From: Rhodovulum sp. 12E13
GTDB lineage: Bacteria; Pseudomonadota; Alphaproteobacteria; Rhodobacterales; Rhodobacteraceae
Length of the DNA stretch: 64,000 nucleotides
Direction: 5' to 3'
NCBI RefSeq assembly: GCF_003340565.1
Contig: NZ_QPLK01000020.1
Span: 1-64,000, forward strand
Positions within the stretch are counted from its first letter, which is position 1; each line of letters begins with the position of its first letter. Position numbers and translations under genes: made by a program. Shown one piece after another: positions 52,131 to 60,131 of this stretch. Below the pieces are notes generated by a model. The model was not told where the DNA came from. It made no database searches and saw only the letters and a program-made list of their open reading frames with translations.

Positions 52131-52322
52131 GGGGCCGGGCGGGCGCCCGGCGCGGCGATGCCCCGCCTCGTGCCGCCCTCGCATGGGAAGGGACCCAAGG
52201 GCGCGGCTCGCCGCCCGGCTCTCGCCGGCGTCAGCCATCCCGCGCGGGGCAAGACCTGCGTCGCGCAAAAGGGTAGCGGGCACCGGAACCGCAACCGCCC
52301 GCGCGTGCGCCTGCCCCGGCGA

Positions 52323-53711
52323 TCAGCGAAAGGCGTGCAGGCGTCCGTTGGCGCTGACGACGTAGAGCGTTCCGCCGACCACGACCGGGTTGGTCGTCGC
52401 GCCCCCGCGGATCGGGGTGCTGCCGACGAGGCTGCCGTCGCGCGGGTCGAACGCGCGGATCGCCCCGTCGCTTCCCGCCACCAGCAGCCGATCACCGGCC
52501 AGAACCGGCCCGTAATGGGCGAAGACGGCCTGCCGCCGCCGGAACCGGTCGCTCTGGAAATGGGGCAGATCGACCGCCCAGATGACGCCGCCGTCGGCGC
52601 CGTCGAGCCGCACGAGCTGGCCCTGGTCGGTCACCGCGAAGACCGAGCCGCCGACCGGCCAGACCGGGCTCATCGCGCCCTCGGTCGCCGTCCAGATACG
52701 CTCGCCCGAGCGGGCGTCGAGCGCGGCGATGCGGCCCGCGGGCGAGCCGGCATAGACGACGCCGCCATCGACCACCGGGTCGCCCGTGATGTCGGAGAAG
52801 CCCGCATAGGCCCGGCCCCGGCGCTGGCCCGCCACGGTCGACGACCACACGCGCACCCCGCCGCGCTTGAGAGTCGCCACGAGCTCGGCCGAACCGAAGG
52901 GGAAGATGGCGAGCCGGTCGGTCACTGCCGGCCCCGCGCCGCCGATGGTCGAAGAGGGCGACGGCGAACCCGGCAGCTGCCATTCGAGCCGCCCGTTGTC
53001 GGCCCGCACGGCGAAGGCGCGGGCGTCGCGCGAGGCGACGTAGACCAGCCCGTCCGACACGGTGGGCGCACCGTCGACCGGCGCGTCGAAGTCCTGCGTC
53101 CAGATCACCGCGCCCGTGGCCGGGTCGAGCGCGTGCAGCGCACCGAATCCGGTGGTCACGAAGAGCCGCCCGCCCCCATAGGCGAGGCCGCCGCCCGTCG
53201 CGTCGCCCGGCTTGTCGGGGGCCGGCACGAGGTCGCGCGACCACAGGGGCTGGCCGGAGGTGGAATGCGCCATCGCCCGCGCCGCCGAATCGAGCGTGTA
53301 GATGCGCCCCTCGGCCACGACCGGGTCGGCAGTGATCGAGGCCCGCCGCCCGTCACCCGCGCCGATGGTCGCCGTCCAGACCGGCTGGAGGTTTCCGCCG
53401 AGGGCGGGGTGGCGAATGCGATGCGCGGGGGTGCCGTTGCGGTGCGTCCACTCGGCGTGGTCGACGGTGGCGGGGAGGGTTATGGGCTCGGCCCGGTTGA
53501 TCTGCGCGTCGGCGGCGGCAGCGGCGCCGGCGTCGACCGTGCCGTCCTCGCCCGGCAGGCTCGCCTCGAGCGGGGTGCGCACGTCGAAGCGCGCGCCCTG
53601 CAGGATCGGCTCCTGCCCGCACGAAGCAAGCAGCATGGCGAGACCGAGCGCGATGCCTGCCCCGCCGCGCAGGCGGCCGTGCCTGCGCGCGGCGCCGGTC
53701 CCGTTGCGCAT
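52323..53711 (-). CDS. bamB: Outer-membrane assembly lipoprotein BamB (PQQ-like beta-propeller)
   Basis: A 462-residue lipoprotein with a signal ending at LGLAMLLASCGQ (lipobox). Repeated beta-propeller blades carry the A-x-D-x-x-T/S-G-x-x-x-W pattern: HALDPATGAVIWTQDFDAPV, AALDARSGERIWTATEGAMS, IRAFDPRDGSLVGSTPIRGG. BamB is part of the BAM complex that inserts outer-membrane beta-barrels. The ATG at 53711 has AGGGA upstream and puts the signal at the N-terminus. It follows the yfgM-like gene by 53 bases, as in many proteobacteria; der, usually the next gene, is absent and ileS follows instead. Confidence 0.92.
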   Translation of the reverse strand: MRNGTGAARRHGRLRGGAGIALGLAMLLASCGQEPILQGARFDVRTPLEASLPGEDGTVDAGAAAAADAQINRAEPITLPATVDHAEWTHRNGTPAHRIRHPALGGNLQPVWTATIGAGDGRRASITADPVVAEGRIYTLDSAARAMAHSTSGQPLWSRDLVPAPDKPGDATGGGLAYGGGRLFVTTGFGALHALDPATGAVIWTQDFDAPVDGAPTVSDGLVYVASRDARAFAVRADNGRLEWQLPGSPSPSSTIGGAGPAVTDRLAIFPFGSAELVATLKRGGVRVWSSTVAGQRRGRAYAGFSDITGDPVVDGGVVYAGSPAGRIAALDARSGERIWTATEGAMSPVWPVGGSVFAVTDQGQLVRLDGADGGVIWAVDLPHFQSDRFRRRQAVFAHYGPVLAGDRLLVAGSDGAIRAFDPRDGSLVGSTPIRGGATTNPVVVGGTLYVVSANGRLHAFR

Positions 53712-53764
53712 GTCGTCCCTGTCCCCCGTCACGCGACCCTCACTCAAGCACACCTTCTCCCGCC

Positions 53765-54430
53765 TCAGCCGGAACCGGCCTGCGGCAGCTCGCCCCCGAG
53801 CGCCACCACCAGCTGCGCGAGGCGCTGTCGCATGCCGGGCGTCACGCCCTGCTCCAGCAACAGATCGCGCGCCGCCTGAACCGCCGCGTCACGCCGCCCC
53901 TCGGCGAGGTGCCCGTAGGCCTGCTGCTCGAGCGCGAGCAGCCGGTAGGGCGCGCCCGGCGCCGAGAGACGCTCGATCAGCTGGGCGCGTGTCGTGGCAT
54001 CGACGCCGCCCGACTCGCCCAGCATCACGAGCTTCAGTGCTGCAAGATCGGAATAGAGCGTGGGCGCGTCCATATCCTGAGCGAGCGGACGCAGCGCGTC
54101 GGCCGCCGCGGACGGCTGCTCGGCCGAAAGCCGCTCGGCGGCCACGAGCAGCGCCACGAGGTCGCCGGCGCCCCCGTCGACCGGGGCAGCGGCGAGCGCC
54201 TCCTGCCTGGACCCGGCATCCTGCGTCTCGAGCGCGGCGAGCAGCGCGTCGCCCAGCGCCTGCGCCTCTGCCTCGGCCCGCGCCTTGCGCCACTCGTTCG
54301 CCGCCGCGCCACCGACGATCGCGACCACGGCCACGACGCCGATCCACGCATATCGCCGCAGGTATCGGAAGAGCCGCTCTCGGCGGACCTCCTCGGTCAC
54401 TTCCTCGATGAAGCTGTCGGTCTCGCTCAT
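53765..54430 (-). CDS. YfgM-like membrane TPR protein
   Basis: A 221-residue protein with a cytoplasmic N-terminus (SETDSFIEEVTEEVRRERLF), one helix at about 28-46 (YAWIGVVAVVAIVGGAAANE) and a periplasmic TPR-like region (about 50-215, AEAQALGDALLAALETQDAG, TLYSDLAALKLVMLGESGGV). YfgM in E. coli is an ancillary part of the SecYEG translocon, linking it to periplasmic chaperones. The ATG at 54430 gives the usual N-terminus; a longer frame upstream is Gly/Arg-rich and unlikely. It lies before bamB. Confidence 0.88.
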   Translation of the reverse strand: MSETDSFIEEVTEEVRRERLFRYLRRYAWIGVVAVVAIVGGAAANEWRKARAEAEAQALGDALLAALETQDAGSRQEALAAAPVDGGAGDLVALLVAAERLSAEQPSAAADALRPLAQDMDAPTLYSDLAALKLVMLGESGGVDATTRAQLIERLSAPGAPYRLLALEQQAYGHLAEGRRDAAVQAARDLLLEQGVTPGMRQRLAQLVVALGGELPQAGSG

Positions 54431-54672
54431 GCTGCGCCCGGCCCCGGTTGCGTCCCGCTCCCTACCCCATCGCCCCGCCCGATGCCAGCCCCGCCCGGGC
54501 CGGGCCCGGCCGGGGATGCGGCCGCGCGACAGCCCGCCGCCGCGGCGCCTGCCCGCGGGGCGCGGCCCCGGCCTCGCCCCCGCCACCGGCCCCGCCCCCG
54601 ACCCCCGGTGCGCGGATGCCGCCCTTTACCTGCGTCAACACACCCTTGGAAAAGCGTGCGTCGCGGCATAAC

Positions 54673-54690
54673 CTGAACTGGTCGGTTCAG
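54673..54690. promoter_or_regulatory. TetR-like operator upstream of the RND genes
   Basis: CTGAAC-TGGTCG-GTTCAG, a perfect 6-bp inverted repeat with six-base spacer, just after a possible -10 (CATAAC, 54667-54672) with TTGGAA (54646-54651) as -35 at a short 15-base spacing. The site would block this promoter. No TetR gene is next to it, so the regulator would act from elsewhere. The rest of the 54431-54755 gap is GC-rich and shows no gene. Confidence 0.5.
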
Positions 54691-54755
54691 AAATTCATGT
54701 TAGGTCTGGCCGGGGCCGGAACCGGCCCGGTTCTTGCGAGGAAGGGGCGCCCCAC

Positions 54756-56108
54756 ATGCGCTTGATCTACGGTCTCACGGCGCTTCTGGTCGCCTTCGCC
54801 ATCTACATGGTGGTGATCCAGCGCGAGGCGCTGCTCGAGTTCGCCGGCCGCGGGGCCCCCGAAGGAGCACCCCCCGAAGCGACCGAGGCGGCCGACGTTG
54901 AGCGCGAGGACGAGACGGCGCTCGGCTCGACCGGAACAGGCGCCTCGGTCATCGAGGAGGCGCCCGACCGCATTCGCGTCGTCGCCATGCCTTCGCAGGC
55001 GCGCGAGATCGACACCGCGGTGCAGCTGCGTGGCCGGACCGAGGCCGCACGCCAGGTCGAGGTGCAGGCCGAGACGTCGGGGCGCATCGTCAACGCGCCC
55101 CTGCGCAAGGGCGCGCTGGTCGAGGCGGGCGACGTGCTCTGCCGGATCGCCCCCGGCACGCGCGAGGTGGCCCTGGCCGAGGCGCGCGCCCGCCTGCGCG
55201 AGGCCCGTGCCCGCATCCCCGAGGCCGCCGCCCGGATCGAGGAGGCCGAGTCGCGGCTCGCCGAAGCGCAGATCAACGACCGCGCGGCGCAGTCGCTCTC
55301 GCAATCGGGCTTCGCCGCCGAGACGCGGGTCGCCGCGGCCGCCGCCGCCGTCTCGTCGGCCCGCGCGCAGGTCGAGACGGCCCGCGCCGGCCTGGAGGGT
55401 GCGCAATCGGCCGTGCAGAGCGCCGAGGCCGCCGTCGCCGCCGCCGAGACCGAGATCGAGCGGCTGGCGATCGAGGCGCCCTTCGGCGGGCTTCTGGAAA
55501 GCGACACCGCCGAGCTCGGCGCGCTGATGCAGCCCGGGCAGGCCTGCGCCACGGTGATCCAGCTCGACCCGATCCGCGTCGTAGGCTTCGTGCCCGAGGC
55601 GCAGGTGGCACGCGTGGCCCTCGGCGCACAGGCCGTGGCCGAGCTCGTCTCGGGCCAGCGGGTGACCGGCCGGGTGACCTTCGTCGCCCGCTCGGCCGAC
55701 CCCCAGACGCGCACCTTCCGCGTCGAGATCACGGCGGAGAACCCCGATCTCGCCATACGCGACGGCCAGACCGCCGAGATCGCCATCGCGGCCGACGGGG
55801 CCGAGGCGCACCTGCTGCCCGCCTCGGCGCTGACGCTCGACGATTCGGGCCGTCTCGGCGTGCGGACGGCGCGGGCGGGCGAGGCGGGCGACGTGGCCGC
55901 CTTCGTGCCCGTCGAGCTGATCCGCGACACGCCGCGGGGCGTATTGGTCACGGGGCTCGACGACGAGGTGCGCGTGATCGTGGTGGGGCAGGAATACGTG
56001 ACCGACGGGGTGCCGATCGAGGTCACCCTGCGCGACGCCGCGCCCGGTGCGCCCGCGCCCGCGGCCGCCTCGGCCACAGTGAGCGGCGCCGAGGGGGTCA
56101 CGCAATGA
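54756..56108 (+). CDS. RND efflux periplasmic adaptor (membrane fusion protein)
   Basis: A 450-residue HlyD-like adaptor. An N-terminal helix (about 4-20, IYGLTALLVAFAIYMVVIQR) anchors it in the inner membrane. An acidic linker (about 30-75) follows, then the split biotinyl-lipoyl domain (QVEVQAETSGRIVNAPLRKG, LAIEAPFGGLLESDTAELGA) around an Ala/Glu-rich coiled-coil hairpin (about 135-235), and a beta-barrel (about 270-340, VVGFVPEAQVARVALGAQAV). It bridges the pump and an outer-membrane channel, which is not encoded here. The stop overlaps the permease start (ATGA). GAGGAAGGGG lies before the ATG at 54756. Confidence 0.93.
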   Translation: MRLIYGLTALLVAFAIYMVVIQREALLEFAGRGAPEGAPPEATEAADVEREDETALGSTGTGASVIEEAPDRIRVVAMPSQAREIDTAVQLRGRTEAARQVEVQAETSGRIVNAPLRKGALVEAGDVLCRIAPGTREVALAEARARLREARARIPEAAARIEEAESRLAEAQINDRAAQSLSQSGFAAETRVAAAAAAVSSARAQVETARAGLEGAQSAVQSAEAAVAAAETEIERLAIEAPFGGLLESDTAELGALMQPGQACATVIQLDPIRVVGFVPEAQVARVALGAQAVAELVSGQRVTGRVTFVARSADPQTRTFRVEITAENPDLAIRDGQTAEIAIAADGAEAHLLPASALTLDDSGRLGVRTARAGEAGDVAAFVPVELIRDTPRGVLVTGLDDEVRVIVVGQEYVTDGVPIEVTLRDAAPGAPAPAAASATVSGAEGVTQ

Positions 56109-59100
56109 TCGGCATCGTTCAATGGGCCGCCGATCATGCACGCATGGTCGTTGCCTTCATCGTGCTGTCGCTCGTCATCGGCGGCGCGGCCTATGTCGGC
56201 CTGCCCAAGGAGGGCGAGCCCGACATCGAGATCCCGGCGGTGTTCATCTCCGTCCCCTTTCCCGGCATTTCCGCCGAGGACGCCGAGAAGCTGATCGTCA
56301 AGCCGATCGAGACCGAGATGAGCGATCTCGACGGGCTCGACACCATGAGCGGCACCGCGACGGAGGGTTACGCCAACGTGGTGCTCGAGTTCGAGTTCGG
56401 CTGGAACAAGTCGCAGACGCTGGCCGACATCCGCGCCGCGATGGACAAGGCCGAGGCCAACTTCCCCGACGGCGCCGAAAGCTGGACGGTCGACGAGTTC
56501 AACTTCTCCGAGTTTCCCATCGTCATCGTCACCCTCTCGGGCCCCCTGCCCGAGCGGACGCTGCTGCAACTCGCCACCGACCTGCAGGACGACCTCGAGG
56601 GGCTGGAGCCCGTGCTCGAGGCCGCGCTCGCCGGCCACCGCGACGAGATGGTCGAGGTGGTGATCGACCCGCTGCGGCTCGAATCCTACAACGTCACCGC
56701 CGGCGAGCTGATCAACGCGGTGACGCAGAACAACCAGCTGATCGCCGCGGGCGAGGTCGAGACCGCGAGCGGGGCCTTCTCCGTCAAGATCCCGTCGTCG
56801 TTCGACGAGACGCGCGACATCTACGAATTGCCCGTCAAGGTGAACGGCGACCGCGTGGTGACGCTCGGCGATCTCGCCGAGATCAACCTCACCTTCGAAG
56901 ACCGCACCGGCACCGCCCGCTTCAACGGCGAGCCGACGGTGGCCCTGCAGGTGGTCAAGCGCAAGGGCTTCAACCTGATCGACACGGTCGCGCTGGTGCG
57001 CGAGACCGTGGCTGAGGCTCAGGAGACGTGGCCGCCCGAGCTGCAGCAGGCGGTGATCGTCGGCGCCTCGAACGACCAGTCCAACCAGGTGCGCGCGATG
57101 GTCCAGCAGCTCGAGGGCTCGGTGCTGACCGCCATCGCGCTGGTGATGATCGTGGTGCTGGCCGCTCTCGGGCCCCGGCCCGCGCTGCTCGTGGGCTTCG
57201 CCATCCCCACCTCGTTCATGCTGTGCTTCGCGCTGCTCGCGGTGATCGGGGTGTCGATCTCGAACATCGTCATGTTCGGCCTGATCCTCGCCGTGGGCAT
57301 GCTGGTCGATGGCGCGGTGGTGGTGGTGGAATACGCCGACAAGCGCATCCGCGACGGCTCGGGCCCGATGCGCGCCTATGTCGAGGCCGCGCAGCGCATG
57401 TTCTGGCCCATCGTGTCGTCGACGGCGACGACGCTCTGCGCGTTCCTGCCGATGCTGTTCTGGCCGGGCGTGCCGGGCGAGTTCATGGGGATGCTCCCCG
57501 TGACGCTCATCTTCGTGCTCTCGGCCTCGTTCGTCTCGGCGCTCGTCTTCCTGCCGGTGATGGGCGGTGTCTCGGGGCGGATGAGCCGCACCTTCGGGCG
57601 CGTGGCCGATCTGCTCACGGCGACCCTGCCCTGGGTGCTGCGCGCGGCGCTGGCGCTCGGCGCGATCTGGCTCGCCTTCGCCGCGGCCATGCAGGTGCTC
57701 AACCCGACCTACCTGCTGCCCGCGGGCCTGCCGCCGCTCGCGGCCAGCGCCATCGGCGGGCTGCTGTTCGTGGCGGCCGCGATCCTCGTCTCGATCACGC
57801 TGCACGCCGCGGCGATCCAGTGGGGCCCGCGAAAGGTGCGCGCCGGTCACCGCCGCACGCCCTTCGGCTGGCTCATCCAGTTCATCACAGGCAACCCGGT
57901 GATGCCGCTGGTGATGATCGCCGTGGTGATCGGCGTCGTCATGGCGACCTTCGCCACCTATGGCGAGAACAACCGCGGGGTGGAGTTCTTCGTCGAGACC
58001 GAGCCCGAGCAGGCGATCGTTTATGTCCGCGCCCGCGGCAACCTCTCGCTCGCCGAGAAGGACGCGCTGGTGCGCGAGGTCGAGCAGGAGGTGCTGGGCA
58101 CCCCCGGCATCGAGACCGCCTTCGCCTTTGCCGGCGAGGGTGGGCTCAACTCCAATACCGGGGGATCGTCGGGGCCGCGCGACGCGATCGGGCAGGTCCA
58201 GATCGAGATGACCCGGTGGGAGGACAGGCCGCGCATCAGCGATCCGCTCACGATCTTCGGCCTGCCCGTGCTCGACCGCGCCACGGTCGATCCCGCCTAT
58301 TCCGGCCAGGCCATCATGGACGACCTGCAGGCGCGGCTCGACACGATCCCCGGCATCTTTACCGAGGTGACCGAGCTCGCGCAGGGCCCTGCCTCGGGCA
58401 AGCCGCTGCACCTGCGCATCAAGGGCGAGGATCTGGCCGAGCTGGAGCGCGCCGTCGAGACGGTGCGCTCCCGCTTCGAGGACACGCCGGGCCTGATCGA
58501 CATCGAGGATACCCGCCCGCTGCCCGGCATCGACTGGGAGATCTCGGTCGACGTCGAGAAGGCGGGCCGCTACGGCGCCGACGTGGCGACGGTGGGAGCG
58601 ATGGTGCAGCTCGTCACCCGCGGCATCTTTCTCGACACGATGCGCGTGCCGACCTCGGAGGAAGAGATCGACATCCGCGTTCGCCTGCCCGAGGACGACC
58701 GTGTGCTGTCGACGCTCGACACGCTCAAGGTGCGCACGGCCGATGGTCTCGTGCCCCTGTCGAACTTCGTCACGCGCGAGCCGGTGGCCAAGCTCGGCCG
58801 GATCGACCGCGTCGACCAGTCGCGCTACTACGACGTCAAGGCCGACGTGGCCGGAGGCCTCGTCAGGCTGGCCGGCCCGGACGGCGAAACGGTCGACGTG
58901 GTGCCGGCCGCGGCGACGCAGAGCGGCCCGCTCGCCGAACGGATAGGGTCAGAGGGCCTGTCGGTCGTGCCGGTCAACGCCAACGAGCGGATCGCCGTGC
59001 TCACCGAGTGGCTCGAGACCTCCGGCGCGCTCGACGGCTTCGAGTGGGAATGGACAGGCGACCAGGAGGAGCAGGCCGAGAGCCAGGCCTTCCTGCAGAA

Positions 59101-59875
59101 CGCCTTCGGCGCGGCGCTGGGGCTGATGTTCATCATCCTGCTCGCGCAGTTCAACTCGTTCTACAATGCCGTGCTGGTGCTGCTCGCGGTGGTGCTGTCG
59201 ACCACCGGCGTGCTGATCGGGATGCTGGTGATGAACCAGCCGTTCTCCATCATCATGACCGGCACCGGCATCGTCGCGCTCGCCGGGATCGTGGTGAACA
59301 ACAACATCGTGCTGATCGACACCTACCAGGAGCTGTCGCGCTACATGCCGCGGCTCGAGGCGATCGTGCGCACCGCCGAGCAGCGGCTGCGCCCGGTGCT
59401 GCTGACCACGATCACCACCATGGCGGGGCTGACGCCGATGATGCTGGGCCTCAGCCTCGACTTCTTCGGCGGCGGCTACTCGCTCAACTCGCCCACCGCC
59501 ATGTGGTGGACGCAGCTCGCCACCGCCGTCGTCTTCGGCCTCGGCATCGCCACGGTGCTGACGCTGGTTCTGACGCCGTCGCTTCTGGCGGTGCGCGTCT
59601 GGGCGGGCCAGGGCGCCTACCGCTCGGCCCGCGGCCTGGCCGCGCTGGTGATGGGGCGCGAGAGCCGCATCGCCCGCGACGTCGCACTTGCGCGGGCGGC
59701 GCGGCGGGCCAAGCGGCCGCTGCTCGTCTTCGACCCGGCCGAGTTCGCCCCCGCCCCCCTCGCCGTCCGGACGCCCGCGCCGACGCCCGCCGCCTCCGCC
59801 ACCCGGCGCGCGCGTCCGCTCAAGGCGCCCGAACAGCCGGCCCTGCCCGCCCCGCCCCTCCGCGCCGCCGAGTAG
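56105..59875 (+). CDS. RND efflux permease with an extra membrane insert and long tail
   Basis: A 1256-residue inner-membrane pump of the AcrB/MdtBC type, driven by the proton gradient. Seen: GEPDIEIPAVFISVPFPGIS, TM4 GMLVDGAVVVVEYADK (one Asp where AcrB has two), FWPIVSSTATTLCAFLPMLF, and GIVVNNNIVLIDTYQELSRY in TM10. Usual length is about 1030-1050. The excess comes from two places: two additional hydrophobic segments at about 510-580 (WVLRAALALGAIWLAFAAAM, AIGGLLFVAAAILVSITLHA), before the TM7 that follows NPVMPLVMIAVVIGVVMATF, and a Pro/Ala-rich cytoplasmic tail of about 90 residues after the last helix. Substrate is unknown. Coupled to the adaptor by a four-base overlap. Confidence 0.93.
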   Translation: MIGIVQWAADHARMVVAFIVLSLVIGGAAYVGLPKEGEPDIEIPAVFISVPFPGISAEDAEKLIVKPIETEMSDLDGLDTMSGTATEGYANVVLEFEFGWNKSQTLADIRAAMDKAEANFPDGAESWTVDEFNFSEFPIVIVTLSGPLPERTLLQLATDLQDDLEGLEPVLEAALAGHRDEMVEVVIDPLRLESYNVTAGELINAVTQNNQLIAAGEVETASGAFSVKIPSSFDETRDIYELPVKVNGDRVVTLGDLAEINLTFEDRTGTARFNGEPTVALQVVKRKGFNLIDTVALVRETVAEAQETWPPELQQAVIVGASNDQSNQVRAMVQQLEGSVLTAIALVMIVVLAALGPRPALLVGFAIPTSFMLCFALLAVIGVSISNIVMFGLILAVGMLVDGAVVVVEYADKRIRDGSGPMRAYVEAAQRMFWPIVSSTATTLCAFLPMLFWPGVPGEFMGMLPVTLIFVLSASFVSALVFLPVMGGVSGRMSRTFGRVADLLTATLPWVLRAALALGAIWLAFAAAMQVLNPTYLLPAGLPPLAASAIGGLLFVAAAILVSITLHAAAIQWGPRKVRAGHRRTPFGWLIQFITGNPVMPLVMIAVVIGVVMATFATYGENNRGVEFFVETEPEQAIVYVRARGNLSLAEKDALVREVEQEVLGTPGIETAFAFAGEGGLNSNTGGSSGPRDAIGQVQIEMTRWEDRPRISDPLTIFGLPVLDRATVDPAYSGQAIMDDLQARLDTIPGIFTEVTELAQGPASGKPLHLRIKGEDLAELERAVETVRSRFEDTPGLIDIEDTRPLPGIDWEISVDVEKAGRYGADVATVGAMVQLVTRGIFLDTMRVPTSEEEIDIRVRLPEDDRVLSTLDTLKVRTADGLVPLSNFVTREPVAKLGRIDRVDQSRYYDVKADVAGGLVRLAGPDGETVDVVPAAATQSGPLAERIGSEGLSVVPVNANERIAVLTEWLETSGALDGFEWEWTGDQEEQAESQAFLQNAFGAALGLMFIILLAQFNSFYNAVLVLLAVVLSTTGVLIGMLVMNQPFSIIMTGTGIVALAGIVVNNNIVLIDTYQELSRYMPRLEAIVRTAEQRLRPVLLTTITTMAGLTPMMLGLSLDFFGGGYSLNSPTAMWWTQLATAVVFGLGIATVLTLVLTPSLLAVRVWAGQGAYRSARGLAALVMGRESRIARDVALARAARRAKRPLLVFDPAEFAPAPLAVRTPAPTPAASATRRARPLKAPEQPALPAPPLRAAE

Positions 59876-59901
59876 CCGGCGGCCCCGTGCGGGGCGGAAA
59901 A

Positions 59902-59925
59902 GGGCCGCGGCGCCAGCCGCGGCCC
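59902..59925 (+). terminator. Strong hairpin after the RND permease
   Basis: GGGCCGCGGC-GCCA-GCCGCGGCCC, a perfect 10-bp stem with a four-base loop, 27 bases after the stop. No T-run follows, so it would be a Rho-assisted or processing hairpin rather than a classical intrinsic terminator. Confidence 0.55.
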
Positions 59926-59930
59926 CCCGG

Positions 59931-60086
59931 TCGCCGCCGTCAGGCGGCGAAACACGCGCCTCCCCAAGCGCACCTCCCGACCTCTCCCGCGCCCCCGACG
60001 CCCGCAAGCCCCCCGCGACGCCCGACCAGCGATACCGCAGGCGACCCGGGCGGCGTTTCGCGGCGGATCGCCGCCGAAGGCGGCGA
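59931..60086. repeat. Repeated hairpin TCGCCGCC...GGCGGCGA (two copies)
   Basis: TCGCCGCC-GTCA-GGCGGCGA (59931-59950) and TCGCCGCC-GAA-GGCGGCGA (60068-60086), identical stems with different loops, each followed by AAAC. A weaker relative (CGCCG-TCGG-CGGCG) lies at the end of the convergent ABC gene (about 60115-60128). They fill the gap between the RND and ABC genes and are probably terminators for both sides. Confidence 0.65.
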
Positions 60087-60131
60087 AACCTCTCTCGTGC
60101 CGCCGAGGCTAGGCGCCGTCGGCGGCGACAT

